Translations under genes and position numbers: made by a program
Shown here: piece after piece, positions 8,253 to 16,989 of the stretch
Numbering within the stretch: position 1 is the first letter of the stretch
Layout: every line of letters starts with the position of its first letter
Notes under the pieces: generated by a model
Seen by the model: only the letters and a program-made list of their open reading frames with translations
Database searches by the model: none
What the model was told of the DNA's origin: nothing
NCBI RefSeq assembly: GCF_007556815.1
Contig: NZ_CP041743.1
Location: 372,001-436,000, forward strand
From: Paraburkholderia megapolitana
Lineage (GTDB): Bacteria; Pseudomonadota; Gammaproteobacteria; Burkholderiales; Burkholderiaceae
Reading direction: 5' to 3'
Length of the DNA: 64,000 nucleotides

Positions 8253-9418
8253 TGCAGCGTCTCCATCTCCGGTCCGTCATGCGCGGGCGCAAAGCGCTGC
8301 GGTAAATATGGAGCGACGGGAATCGGCGGATCGGTGCGCAGGATCTGTGCGGCGAGCAGCTTCGCAGTAGCAAGCGATGTCGTGACACCGAGCCCCTCAT
8401 GGCCCACGGCGAGCCACACACCAGGCGCGGCATCGCCGGCTGGGCCGATCAACGGTAAGCCGTCCGGCGAAGCGGCCCGAAACCCGGTCCACGCACGCAG
8501 CCCGTTGAGCGTCGGCAACTCGGGCAGATAGCGCGCCGCGCGCCGCAGCATCTGTGCAAGCACCGGCATCTCGACTGCAGGATCGGTTGTATCGAACTGG
8601 CGCGACGAGCCGAGCAGCAACTGGCCGGTCGGCCGCGGCTGCGCATTGAACGCAACGGACGTTCCTGTCGCGTGATGCGCGCTCTTGATATAGCCGAGCT
8701 CGAGCAGTTGATGCCGGATCAACCCCGGGTAGCGATCGGTGATCAGCAGATGACCCTTCTTCGGTCGCAACGGCACCGACGGCACGAGCCGCCGCGCGCC
8801 ACTGCCGTTCGCGACGATTACACGCGCGCCTCGCACGTGCTCGCCGTTGGCGAGCGTGACGCCTTCGGCATCGACGGCTACGACTTCGGCACCGGTCCGC
8901 ACGCGGATTTTCGCCGCAGCCGGCGACGCTTCGAGCAGCCACTGCGCGGCGGTCGGTGCGTAGACGATGCTGTCGTCGGTAATGCGCAAGCCCCCGGCCA
9001 TGCCGGGCGCGAGCGCCGGCTCGCAGGCTCGCAACGCGGCGGCGTCGAGCAGCTCGCCGGCTACACCCTGCGATGCGAACGCTTCGTGCATCGCGAGGGC
9101 CGCGCGCCATTCTTCATCGTCGGCGGCGACCCACAGCGTACCGCAGCGCGCGAACGCGTCGCGCGCGCGCAACTCGGGTGCGAGCGCGAGCCACAGTACG
9201 CGTGCATAGCGGGTCAATGCGAACTCGGCGGGCGAATCGTTCATCACGACGAGATGCCCCATGCCCGCGGCAGTCGCGCCGCCACCGATCCCTTGCGCAT
9301 CGATCACGTCGACCCGCAGCCCGTACGCCGCCAGTTCCGCCGCGCATGCTGCGCCAACAATCCCCGCGCCGACGACGATCGCATCTGCAATAGTGTGTGA
9401 GCCCATCCCGGCGCTCAT
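8249..9418 (-). CDS. lhpB: D-hydroxyproline dehydrogenase beta-type subunit: DAO-family FAD amine oxidoreductase
   Basis: A 389-residue D-amino-acid-oxidase-family protein with an N-terminal FAD motif [20 protein letters not shown]. The C-terminal block [21 protein letters not shown] and [15 protein letters not shown] is typical of HcnC/glycine-oxidase-like enzymes. It should oxidise cis-4-hydroxy-D-proline to 1-pyrroline-4-hydroxy-2-carboxylate. The frame is open far upstream, but the ATG at 9418 is chosen because it overlaps the epimerase stop by ATGA and starts just before the FAD motif. The symbol follows P. aeruginosa usage for this subunit. Confidence 0.87.
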   Translation of the reverse strand: MSAGMGSHTIADAIVVGAGIVGAACAAELAAYGLRVDVIDAQGIGGGATAAGMGHLVVMNDSPAEFALTRYARVLWLALAPELRARDAFARCGTLWVAADDEEWRAALAMHEAFASQGVAGELLDAAALRACEPALAPGMAGGLRITDDSIVYAPTAAQWLLEASPAAAKIRVRTGAEVVAVDAEGVTLANGEHVRGARVIVANGSGARRLVPSVPLRPKKGHLLITDRYPGLIRHQLLELGYIKSAHHATGTSVAFNAQPRPTGQLLLGSSRQFDTTDPAVEMPVLAQMLRRAARYLPELPTLNGLRAWTGFRAASPDGLPLIGPAGDAAPGVWLAVGHEGLGVTTSLATAKLLAAQILRTDPPIPVAPYLPQRFAPAHDGPEMETLQ

Positions 9419-10362
9419 GCGGTATGCACGCCCCACGCGAACGGATCGTGCTCGTCGAAACATAAACGTCCTTCCGCCATGATGTACGCACGACCGGTAA
9501 TAGTCGGCACCACGGTGCGCCCGTCGCCACTGTGCCGATAACTCGCATCGAACACACTGCCGATGATGCTCTCCTGGCGCCACACTGCCCCTTCGGCCAG
9601 CTTGCCGTCCGCCGCGAGACACGCGACCTTTGCGCTCGTGCCGGTGCCGCAAGGCGAGCGATCGTACGCGCTGCCTGGACACAGCACGAAACTGCGGCTG
9701 TCGATACCGTCGCGCGAACCCGGGCCAAACAGTTCGATGTGATCGATCAATGCGCCGTCCGCGCCGGTGATGCCCTGCGCGATAAGCGCGTCGCGCATCG
9801 CGTCGCTGAACGCGGTCAGCTCGGCGATGTTCGACGGCACGAGCGCACGGCCGTGATCCGCAACCAGAAAGAACCAGTTACCGCCCCAGCCGATATCGCC
9901 GGTGAAGCTACCGTATCCAGGTACATCGACGCTCACGTCCTTGCGAAACCGCGACGCGGGCACGTTGCGCAGCGCGACGCTGCCGTCGTCGTTGAGCGTC
10001 GCTTCGACGACGCCGACCGGCGTTTCGATGCGATGCCGTCCCGGTCCGATGCGGCCCATATGCGCAAGCGACACGACAAGTCCGATCGTGCCGTGTCCGC
10101 ACATGCCGAGATAGCCGACGTTGTTGAAAAAGATCACACCTGCCGCGCATTCCGGGTCGTTCGGTTCGCACAGCAACGCGCCGACCATCACGTCCGAGCC
10201 GCGCGGTTCGGTGACGATGCCTGCGCGCCACGCGTCGAAGTGCGAGCGAAACCGCTCGAGTCGTTCAGCGAGCGTGCCACTGCCGAGATCCGGGCCGCCC
10301 GAGGTGACGAGGCGGGTCGGCTCGCCGCCGGTATGGGAGTCGATGATGTTCAGGGTTTTCAT
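9415..10362 (-). CDS. lhpA: 4-hydroxyproline 2-epimerase
   Basis: A 315-residue proline-racemase-superfamily enzyme that interconverts trans-4-hydroxy-L-proline and cis-4-hydroxy-D-proline. Both catalytic Cys residues are present, in MCGHGTIGL (about residue 88) and [10 protein letters not shown] (about residue 236). Two cysteines point to an epimerase rather than trans-3-hydroxyproline dehydratase, which has a Thr in place of one. The N-terminus reads [13 protein letters not shown], as usual. The ATG at 10362 is chosen over the longer frame because it starts at the family N-terminus. It is the first gene of the epimerase-dehydrogenase operon. Confidence 0.93.
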   Translation of the reverse strand: MKTLNIIDSHTGGEPTRLVTSGGPDLGSGTLAERLERFRSHFDAWRAGIVTEPRGSDVMVGALLCEPNDPECAAGVIFFNNVGYLGMCGHGTIGLVVSLAHMGRIGPGRHRIETPVGVVEATLNDDGSVALRNVPASRFRKDVSVDVPGYGSFTGDIGWGGNWFFLVADHGRALVPSNIAELTAFSDAMRDALIAQGITGADGALIDHIELFGPGSRDGIDSRSFVLCPGSAYDRSPCGTGTSAKVACLAADGKLAEGAVWRQESIIGSVFDASYRHSGDGRTVVPTITGRAYIMAEGRLCFDEHDPFAWGVHTA

Positions 10363-10418
10363 GCCGCCATGGTAGAAACCCGACGGCTGCGAGTCTTGGC
10401 GCCGTTGCGCGTCGATTG

Positions 10419-10505
10419 TGACGATTTCGGCACAAAGCGAGAATCGGGTCTGCTGTAACCGCGGCGACGTGCGCCAGCAACGCGCCGGTTGTGCCGAAAT
10501 CGTCA
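10419..10505. promoter_or_regulatory. Paired 17-bp inverted elements in the divergent hydroxyproline promoter
   Basis: TGACGATTTCGGCACAA (10419-10435) is repeated as its exact reverse complement at 10489-10505, with centres 70 bp apart. The pair lies between the divergent epimerase and deaminase genes. Two identical non-palindromic boxes in opposite orientation fit an AraC-type activator serving each promoter or looping between the two. Binding by the PAS-AraC protein is inference. Confidence 0.65.
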
Positions 10506-10597
10506 TGCGGTACGCGCGAATCGCGCAAGACGCATTGTTTTTCCATGCTTAAACTGCGACTCACTCAATACCACCCGAAACATTCAGGAGAGCAGTC

Positions 10598-11503
10598 GTG
10601 GCGCATATCTGGGAAGGCGTATGGCCTGCGGTCACCACCAAGTTCAACGCGGATTTCAGCATAGACCGTGCGTGGACCGGGAAGAACATCGACGCGCAGA
10701 TCGAGGCGGGGGTCGACGGCATCATCGTGTGCGGTTCGTTGGGAGAGGCATCGACGCTTTCTCTCGACGAGAAGCTTGAGGTGCTCGATATCGCGGTGGA
10801 AGCATCGCATGGTCGCGTGCCGGTGCTGCTGACGATTGCCGAAAACAGCACACTCGATGGCTGCCGCCAGGCCGAAGCCGGTGCAAAGCACGGCGCGAGC
10901 GGCTACATGGTCTTGCCGGGCCTGCGCTATCTGTCGGACCGGCGCGAGACGCTGCATCACTTCCGCTCGGTGGCAAGCGCGAGCGCGCTGCCGCTGATGA
11001 TCTACAACAACCCGCTCGCGTACGGCGTCGACATGACGCCCGAGATGTTCGCCGAGATCGCCGATGAAAAGAAAATCGTCGCGATCAAGGAATCGTGCGG
11101 CGACGTGCGCCGCGTGACCGACCTGATCAACGCAGTCGGCGACCGTTTCGCGATTCTGTGCGGCGTCGACAACCTCGCAATGGAAGCCCTGCTGATGGGC
11201 GCACATGGCTGGGTGGCCGGTCTCGTCTGCGCGTTTCCGCACGAGACTGTGGCGATCTACAAGCTGCTGAAAGCGGGCCGCCTCGAAGAAGCGCGCGCGA
11301 TCTACCGCTGGTTCGCGCCGCTGCTCGCACTCGATGTCTCCGCAAAGCTCGTGCAGAACATCAAGCTCGCGGAAACGATCGTCGGTCTTGGCACCGAGCC
11401 TGTGCGTCCGCCGCGTCTGCCGCTCGTCGGCGACGAACGCAAGGCTGTCGAAGCGCTGATCCGCCACGCGATCGAAGCGCGCCCAGCCCTTCCGTCGCTG
11501 TAA
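10598..11503 (+). CDS. lhpC: DapA-family lyase, probable 1-pyrroline-4-hydroxy-2-carboxylate deaminase
   Basis: A 301-residue class I aldolase-fold protein of the dihydrodipicolinate synthase/N-acetylneuraminate lyase family. The Schiff-base Lys is in IVAIKESCGD and the conserved Tyr in LMIYNNPLAYG. In this context it should convert the dehydrogenase product to 2-oxoglutarate semialdehyde and ammonia. It starts with GTG at 10598 behind CAGGAG. It is divergent from the epimerase operon and shares its control region. The following pathway step (oxoglutarate semialdehyde dehydrogenase) is not in this cluster. Confidence 0.88.
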   Translation: MAHIWEGVWPAVTTKFNADFSIDRAWTGKNIDAQIEAGVDGIIVCGSLGEASTLSLDEKLEVLDIAVEASHGRVPVLLTIAENSTLDGCRQAEAGAKHGASGYMVLPGLRYLSDRRETLHHFRSVASASALPLMIYNNPLAYGVDMTPEMFAEIADEKKIVAIKESCGDVRRVTDLINAVGDRFAILCGVDNLAMEALLMGAHGWVAGLVCAFPHETVAIYKLLKAGRLEEARAIYRWFAPLLALDVSAKLVQNIKLAETIVGLGTEPVRPPRLPLVGDERKAVEALIRHAIEARPALPSL

Positions 11504-11633
11504 AACAGCGCCGCTTTCGCAGTTGCCCTGGTTTCAGCAGTTGCACTACCCGCACTACCACGGCTGTCGACGTAACGCCGACGGCGCCGCACATCGTGCG
11601 CGCCGTCGCGCATCCATAACGGGGGAGATCACA

Positions 11634-12788
11634 GTGAAGCTCAAGGTACGGCATTTCGCGGTCGCATCGCTTGCGACGGTGGCAGCGCTTGGAGGCGGCA
11701 TTGCTCGTGCAGCGTCGGGGGATATCGTCAAGATCGGCTTCGCTGCGCCGCTCACCGGCCCGCAGTCGAACTACGGCATCGACATGCAAAAAGGCGCGCA
11801 ACTCGCAGTCGACGATTTCAACGCGACGAATCCGACTATCGGTGGCAAGCCGGTCAAGTTCGTGCTCGAAGCCGAAGACGACCAGGCCGATCCGCGCACC
11901 GGTACGACGGTTGCGCAACGACTGATCGACGAGAACGTGCGCGGCATCATCGGCCACTTCAATTCGGGTACCAGCATTCCGGCTTCGGATCTGTACGACC
12001 ACGCGGGCCTGCCGCAGATTTCGATGGCGACCTCGCCGCAATACACGGCACGCGGCTACAAGACAACGTACCGTCTGCTCACGAGCGATTCGCAGGCGGG
12101 CAGCATCATGGGTACGTATGTCGTGAAGACGCTGAAATACCGGCGCATAGCGATCATCGACGACCGCACCGCCTACGGCCAGGGCATCGCCGACGAATTC
12201 GCGAACGCCGTGCAGGCCGCGGGCGGCACCGTGATCAAGCGCGACTTCACCAACGACAAGGCACTCGATTTCGCCGCGATCCTGACCAACCTCAAGGGCA
12301 TGAACCCCGATGCGATCTTCTACGGCGGCGGCGACGCACAATCGTCGCCGATGATCCGCAAGATGCGCCAGCTCGGCATCGGGTCGGCATTCATCACCGG
12401 CGAGATGTCGAAGTCACCGACGTTCCTGAAGGTGGGCGGCAGCGCGGCGGAAGGTGCGATCGTCTACATGGGCGGTTTGCCGAACCAGCGGATGCCGGGC
12501 TTCAAGGGCTTCGAAACGCGCTATGAAGCGCGCTTCCACGAGAACCCCGTCACCTACGCGCCGTATTCATACGACGGCACGATCGCGCTGCTCACCGCGA
12601 TGAAAAACGCGAACTCCACCGATCCGAAGATCTACACACCGTTTTTGCAGAAGACCGATTTGAAGGGCGTGACGTCAAGCGACATCGCCTACGATTCGAA
12701 GGGCGATCTGAAAGATGCACCGGTGACGATCTATAAAGTGCAGCAAGGCGCGTTCCTGCCGATCGATACGATCGGCGGCAGGAGCTAG
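11634..12788 (+). CDS. Branched-chain-type amino-acid ABC transporter substrate-binding protein (LivJ-like)
   Basis: A 384-residue periplasmic binding protein. A Sec signal peptide ends near GGGIARAASG; the mature start DIVKIGFAAPLTGPQSNYG is the standard LivJ/LivK opening. It starts with GTG at 11634 behind GGGGGAG. It follows the deaminase by 130 bp, so it probably binds hydroxyproline or a related imino acid. No permease or ATPase genes accompany it, so it must use a LivHMGF-type transporter encoded elsewhere. Ligand is inferred. Confidence 0.88.
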   Translation: MKLKVRHFAVASLATVAALGGGIARAASGDIVKIGFAAPLTGPQSNYGIDMQKGAQLAVDDFNATNPTIGGKPVKFVLEAEDDQADPRTGTTVAQRLIDENVRGIIGHFNSGTSIPASDLYDHAGLPQISMATSPQYTARGYKTTYRLLTSDSQAGSIMGTYVVKTLKYRRIAIIDDRTAYGQGIADEFANAVQAAGGTVIKRDFTNDKALDFAAILTNLKGMNPDAIFYGGGDAQSSPMIRKMRQLGIGSAFITGEMSKSPTFLKVGGSAAEGAIVYMGGLPNQRMPGFKGFETRYEARFHENPVTYAPYSYDGTIALLTAMKNANSTDPKIYTPFLQKTDLKGVTSSDIAYDSKGDLKDAPVTIYKVQQGAFLPIDTIGGRS

Positions 12789-12819
12789 ATGGCGCCGATG
12801 GTATGCCTTTGAAGCTTTA

Positions 12820-12850
12820 CGCCGCGGCGGCGTGCCACGCCGCCGCGGCG
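12820..12850 (+). terminator. Long GC-rich hairpin after the hydroxyproline binding-protein gene
   Basis: A perfect 15-bp stem (left arm CGCCGCGGCGGCGTG) around a single central base lies 31 bp after the stop codon. It is very stable, but no T-run follows, so factor-independent termination is likely rather than certain. Confidence 0.5.
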
Positions 12851-12907
12851 CGATAGACGCACGCAAACCTGCATCGATAGTTCAGATGACGCCGAAACAT
12901 CGGCTGT

Positions 12908-12926
12908 GACATGGCTATACCATGTC
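12908..12926. promoter_or_regulatory. Palindrome overlapping the exporter start codon
   Basis: A perfect GACATGG-N5-CCATGTC dyad includes the annotated ATG of the DHA2 exporter (12922). It could be a repressor operator near the transcription start, or a hairpin affecting translation. If it is an operator, the second in-frame ATG at 12931 may be the real start. Confidence 0.4.
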
Positions 12927-14391
12927 TCTCATGAACACGACCTCCACCCCCGCCTCTCCTCACGTCCCGTTCACGCCTGCGCTCGCGCGCATCCTTGCGA
13001 CGGTCAGCGTGGCCTTCGTTGTCACGCAGCTCGACGTGACTATCGTCAACATTGCGCTTGCGCGGATCGGCACGGATCTGCAGGCGAACGTCGCCGGTCT
13101 GCAATGGATCGTCGACGCGTACACGCTGTCGTTTGCGGTACTGATGCTGTCAGCCGGTGTGCTCGGCGACCGGCTCGGCGCGCGTCGCACCTTCGCGGCC
13201 GGTATTGCGCTGTTCGCGCTCGCGTCGCTCGCCTGTGGACTCGCGACGAACGCCACGACGCTCGTGGCCGCGCGTGCGCTGCAAGGCATCGGCGCCGCGG
13301 CGATGCTGCCGAACTCACTAGCACTGCTCAATCAGGCGTGTCGGCACGATCCGAAACTGCGTGCCCGTGCGGTCGGTTTGTGGACTGCCGCTGGTGCAGT
13401 ATCCATTGCAGCGGGCCCGGTGATCGGCGGGCTGCTAATCGCGGCATTCGGCTGGCGCAGCATCTTTCTTGTCAATCTACCGCTCTGCGTGGCCGGCTTC
13501 ATCGCGACCTTTGCGTGGGTGCCAGGTCCAGCGCGTTCGACCGCTGCGTCCAGCAATGCGACGCAGTCACCGCGCGGTCTCGACCTTCCCGGCCAGTGCC
13601 TCGCAGTCGTCACGCTGACCGCGTTCACGGCTGCGGTCATCGAATGGCGGCCGCTTGGCCTCACGCATCCTCTCGTGGCGGGTGGTTTCGTGCTCGCGCT
13701 GGTGGCCGGCAGTCTCTTCATCGCAGTCGAACGCCGGGTGCGCGCCCCGATGATGCCGCTACCGCTGTTCGGCAACCGCACCTTCAGCGCTTCGGTGCTA
13801 TTCGGTATCTGCGTGAACCTGACCTACTACGGCGTCGTGTTCGTACTGAGCCTGTATCTGCAACGCGTACGTGGTGACACGCCGTTGCAGGCCGGTCTCG
13901 CGTTCCTGCCGCTCACCGGCGGGTTTCTGATCTCGAACGTCGCGAGCGGCTGGGTTGTCGCGCGATATGGCGTGCGTGTGCCGATGATTGTCGGTGCGTT
14001 GACCGCGGCGCTCGGCTATGGGCTGCTGCATTTCGTGAATGCCGATACGTCGCTGGTCGGGCTACTGGTGCCGTTCCTGTTGATCCCTTCGGGTATGGGC
14101 CTCGCGGTCCCCGCGATGACCACCGCTGTGCTCGCGAGCGTCGAACCGCAGCGTGCCGGCACCGCGTCCGCCATTCTTAATACCGCGCGCCAGGCCGGCG
14201 GCGCGGTTGGCGTCGCGACCTTCGGCGCACTCGCAAGCGGGGCAGGTGTCGCGCATATTGTGTTTGGGGTGCAGGCTGCGACCGCAGTCTCGGCGGGATT
14301 GCTGCTGATCGGCGCAGTGCTCGGGTGCCTGGTGCATCCCGAGCCGCATGCACGACACGCGACGAAGACGGATGCGCGCACTGCGACGTAG
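12922..14391 (+). CDS. DHA2-family (EmrB/QacA type, 14-TMS) MFS drug exporter
   Basis: A 489-residue inner-membrane proton antiporter. The N-terminal helix TQLDVTIVNIALARIGTDL and the loop GVLGDRLGARRTF are DHA2 signatures; the hydrophobicity pattern fits 14 segments. A new start four codons on (12931) is possible because a palindrome covers the first ATG. No membrane-fusion partner is adjacent, so it is probably a stand-alone efflux pump. It lies between the hydroxyproline genes and a convergent small gene. Substrate is unknown. Confidence 0.9.
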   Translation: MSLMNTTSTPASPHVPFTPALARILATVSVAFVVTQLDVTIVNIALARIGTDLQANVAGLQWIVDAYTLSFAVLMLSAGVLGDRLGARRTFAAGIALFALASLACGLATNATTLVAARALQGIGAAAMLPNSLALLNQACRHDPKLRARAVGLWTAAGAVSIAAGPVIGGLLIAAFGWRSIFLVNLPLCVAGFIATFAWVPGPARSTAASSNATQSPRGLDLPGQCLAVVTLTAFTAAVIEWRPLGLTHPLVAGGFVLALVAGSLFIAVERRVRAPMMPLPLFGNRTFSASVLFGICVNLTYYGVVFVLSLYLQRVRGDTPLQAGLAFLPLTGGFLISNVASGWVVARYGVRVPMIVGALTAALGYGLLHFVNADTSLVGLLVPFLLIPSGMGLAVPAMTTAVLASVEPQRAGTASAILNTARQAGGAVGVATFGALASGAGVAHIVFGVQAATAVSAGLLLIGAVLGCLVHPEPHARHATKTDARTAT

Positions 14392-14409
14392 TTGCGTACC
14401 AAGAACCAA

Positions 14410-14437
14410 CACCCACGATACGTATGCATCGTGGGTG
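14410..14437. terminator. Hairpin between convergent genes
   Basis: A 10-bp perfect stem (CACCCACGAT / ATCGTGGGTG) with an 8-base loop lies in the 61 bp between the DHA2 exporter and the convergent gene at 14453. It could serve both directions. T-runs are short. Confidence 0.5.
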
Positions 14438-14452
14438 CCATGACAGATGAAA

Positions 14453-14728
14453 CTACAGCGCAGCCTCCTGGACTTCACCCGAGCTCAGTGCGCGCTCTAT
14501 CAACCCTTCGCTCTTTGCCTTGCTGATCGCATTTGCGATCAGTTGTGCCGGTTGCTCGATCTCGGCCTTCAACGCACCGAAAAATCCGGATGCATCGAAC
14601 ACGACGAGCGTCAACGCCGAATCGGCCTCGCTGATAATCACACGATTGTGCGACGTCGGCCCTTCGCCGAGGCTCGCGCAGAATGCCTTCACCTCGCCAC
14701 CGATCGTCTGCTCAAAACTTTGAATCAT
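14453..14728 (-). CDS. Hypothetical protein (91 aa)
   Basis: The ATG at 14728 is preceded by GGGAG at suitable spacing, which is why it was chosen over a start 33 bp upstream. The protein has an Ile/Val-rich central strand pattern (NRVIISEADSALTLVVFDASGFFGALKAEIEQ) and an amphipathic C-terminal helix, without signal peptide or membrane segment. It lies 69 bp downstream of the DoxX gene on the same strand and may share its transcript. I recognise no family. Confidence 0.65.
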   Translation of the reverse strand: MIQSFEQTIGGEVKAFCASLGEGPTSHNRVIISEADSALTLVVFDASGFFGALKAEIEQPAQLIANAISKAKSEGLIERALSSGEVQEAAL

Positions 14729-14797
14729 CACGTCACTCCCAATGCAGAACCGCATTTGCAAACATCGCGCGCGGCGAACCGTGCCCGCGTTATCTGA

Positions 14798-15229
14798 TTA
14801 CCTGCCGAGACCGCTACGCGGTGCGCGCGCACCGTCGATGCTGATACGTCCCGCCCCTGTCGTGCAGAGCAACAGAAAGCCGCCGGCGATGCCTACGTTC
14901 TTCAGGAAATGGATCAGCATGTCGTGCTGCATGACGGGGTCGGTGATATTCCAGAAGTCGTGCCCGAGGACCGCGGTCGCGATCGTATAGACGGCCAGGA
15001 TGAAGCCGAGCGGACGGATCTTGAAGCCGAGCACGAGAAACAGACCACCGAGCGTTTCGACCGCGACGGCGATCGGCGCAGCGATCTGCACGACCGGCAC
15101 GCCCTTCGATTGCATGTAGCTGACAAAGCCCGCGTATCCGAGCAGTTTCGTCACGCCGCCCCACAGGAACAACACAGCGAGAGCAAGGCGTGCAATGAAG
15201 ATTACGCCGGAATCGACGGGACGCGTCAT
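14798..15229 (-). CDS. DoxX family inner-membrane protein
   Basis: A 143-residue protein with four hydrophobic segments. The N-terminal IARLALAVLFLWGGVTKLLGYAGF and the ETLGGLFLVLGF helix are typical of DoxX/YphA-like proteins. Their function is poorly defined; roles in redox stress and membrane integrity have been proposed. The upstream sequence GGAGCCCCCC gives a plausible ribosome site. It may be co-transcribed with the small gene downstream. Confidence 0.88.
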   Translation of the reverse strand: MTRPVDSGVIFIARLALAVLFLWGGVTKLLGYAGFVSYMQSKGVPVVQIAAPIAVAVETLGGLFLVLGFKIRPLGFILAVYTIATAVLGHDFWNITDPVMQHDMLIHFLKNVGIAGGFLLLCTTGAGRISIDGARAPRSGLGR

Positions 15230-15404
15230 GAGGGGGGCTCCTGTAATGAATTAAGCAGAAGACCGGGAAGCGCTGCGGCAGTTCCCGGGCGCTGACGTCA
15301 GCATATGTGCATTACCCACCTTTTCCAAGCGAAACCGTATGCCGCGAACGCCCGTGCCATGCGGCCCCCGGGTCGAAAAGCCGTGAAAATCGCCTAAAAA
15401 CACG

Positions 15405-15434
15405 TGACCCGCACGTGCATCTGCTTGTTATAAT
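15405..15434 (+). promoter_or_regulatory. Putative promoter of the DeoR-type regulator gene
   Basis: A perfect TATAAT (15429-15434) lies 83 bp before the regulator start, with a weak -35 (TGACCC, 15405-15410) at 18 bp. The overlapping GTTATAATC resembles the GTTAYGATC half-site found upstream of deoC, which would allow autoregulation. Confidence 0.45.
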
Positions 15435-15516
15435 CTTTTCATGAAATCGAGCGAAACATAACGCGCTCACACCTTCACAACCTGACGCGTAGTGACGCGT
15501 TGTCACCGGGACCACC

Positions 15517-16242
15517 ATGCTGAAATCCGAACGCCTGCGGGCGCTGGCCGACGCACTGGCGAGACAGAACGTGATGCGTCTGCGCGATGCCGCCACCTTG
15601 CTTGGGGTATCGGAAATGACTGTGCGCCGCGATATTGCGGCGAGCCCTGGGCATTTCACGTATCTGGGCGGGTATATCGTCAGCGCGACCGATGTGCCGA
15701 ACACGGCCGGTTATTCGCTGGAGCAGGAGAAGGATCATTTCGCGCAGGCGAAGGCGGATGCGTCGGCGTATGCGGCGAAACTGATTGGCGATAACGAGAC
15801 GTTGTTTATCGATTGCGGTACGACGTTGGCGACGCTGGCGCGCTTGATTCCTGCGGAGCGGCACGTGACGGTGGTGTGTTACTCGCTGAACGTGGCGGAG
15901 ATTTTGCGGCGCAAGCCGAATGTGCGAATGATCTTGCTGGGCGGGGTGTATGTGCCGTCGTCGGATTCGTTTGCGGGCGATGAGAGTCTCGAGACGTTAC
16001 GACGCATGGGGATCAACAAGGCGTTCATCTCTGCGGGCGGGGTCGATGTGGAGCGCGGTGTGACGTGCTGGAATTTTCATGAGGTGGCGTTGAAGCAGGC
16101 GGCGATGGCGAGCGCGGTGGAGCGGCATCTCGTGGTGGATACGAGCAAGTTTGGTTTGTTGAAGGCGGTGAGGTTTTCGCAGATCGACGATTTCGATTCG
16201 ATCATTACGGAGAAGGGGCAGGAGATTCGAAAACGGAAGTGA
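15517..16242 (+). CDS. DeoR/GlpR family transcriptional regulator, probable repressor of the deoxyribose cluster
   Basis: A 241-residue protein. Residues 5-57 form the DeoR helix-turn-helix (VMRLRDAATLLGVSEMTVRRDI). Residues about 75-235 form the DeoR C-terminal sugar-phosphate sensor (FIDCGTTLATLA, LLGGVYVPSSDSFAGDESLETL, KAFISAGGVDVERG). The family normally binds a phosphorylated sugar. It faces the operon ending in deoC and ABC sugar transport genes, with only a repeat region and one small gene between. Deoxyribose 5-phosphate is the likely effector, by inference. Confidence 0.9.
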   Translation: MLKSERLRALADALARQNVMRLRDAATLLGVSEMTVRRDIAASPGHFTYLGGYIVSATDVPNTAGYSLEQEKDHFAQAKADASAYAAKLIGDNETLFIDCGTTLATLARLIPAERHVTVVCYSLNVAEILRRKPNVRMILLGGVYVPSSDSFAGDESLETLRRMGINKAFISAGGVDVERGVTCWNFHEVALKQAAMASAVERHLVVDTSKFGLLKAVRFSQIDDFDSIITEKGQEIRKRK

Positions 16243-16269
16243 TTTTTTTTCTGCCTGTGCAGTCGGCTT

Positions 16270-16610
16270 TTCTTTTGCGCCTCGCGGCTGGATTGTTTGC
16301 CTGGGCCAGCGGCTTCTTGTTAGCGCCTCGCGGCTGGTTTGTTTGCCTGTGCAGGCGGCTTCTTGTTAGCGCCTCGCGGCGCAGGCGTTGCCCCTGTGCG
16401 GGGCGGCACCTTCTTTCTTTGCCGCGGCAAAGAAAGAAGGCAAAGAAAGCCGCTCGAAACGTTACCTAGTCCTTTCCATGTGTAGTCTTCGTGGCCCGCA
16501 CCTAAGTGTCGCCCTCGCAATGACACGATAGTGGTCCGAGACGAGGTCATCCCTCGCACCTTCTGCTGTAGTGACAAGGCGCTCATTCGTTCCGGCGGGC
16601 TTCGCCGCCG
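16270..16610 (+). repeat. Dispersed intergenic repeat, copy A
   Basis: Direct copy of an element of about 0.3 kb also found at 46980-47290, and inverted at 16990-17290 and 47490-47800. It begins with tandem variants of GCGCCTCGCGGCTGG plus CCTGTGCAGGCGGC, includes a 32-bp perfect palindrome at 16409-16440, then runs through CACCTAAGTGTCGCC to GTGACAAGGCGCTCAT. Open frames through it (rich in SLPRQRKK) repeat with the DNA and are not credible proteins. Boundaries are approximate. Confidence 0.85.
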
Positions 16611-16772
16611 ATGGGCATAACCTGCCTCGTCTTTGTTTGGTGCCTCTCGTATTCGATCTCGGCTTCTTGCCCGCGATGTCGACACGTCGGTGTGTGCAGT
16701 AGCAGAATTGACGGGCCTCGATACGAATCGAGCAGTCCCGTCATGTGTTGCCAGCCAGAACGGAGGAAGACC

Positions 16773-16964
16773 ATGCCACGCAAACTTGTGCTACCGCTCA
16801 TTCTTATTTCCATCGGAGTCCTGATAGAGCTATTTCATCCTTTCAATGCGATGGCCGCGACGCTAGGACCCGGCTGGGGCGACCTGCTGAATGGCAGTGC
16901 CGGACTCGCATGCCTGGTTGTCGCTCTGGTCGTTGTGCTTATTACCCGCAAGCGGGAGGGCTAA
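16773..16964 (+). CDS. Small membrane protein (63 aa)
   Basis: Two hydrophobic helices (LVLPLILISIGVLIELF and LACLVVALVVVLI) joined by a polar loop and closed by a basic tail (TRKREG). GGAGGA sits 5 bp before the ATG, which makes this start convincing despite a longer upstream frame. It is enclosed between two inverted copies of the dispersed repeat, so it may have travelled or been insulated with them. No family recognised. Confidence 0.65.
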   Translation: MPRKLVLPLILISIGVLIELFHPFNAMAATLGPGWGDLLNGSAGLACLVVALVVVLITRKREG

Positions 16965-16989
16965 CACCTGCCGTCCCGTCCCCTCCCCC

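Noticed and set aside
16239..16469. Frames with SLPRQRKK-type translations through the dispersed repeats
   Set aside because: The same peptides recur at every repeat copy on both strands, so they reflect the repeated DNA rather than a protein.
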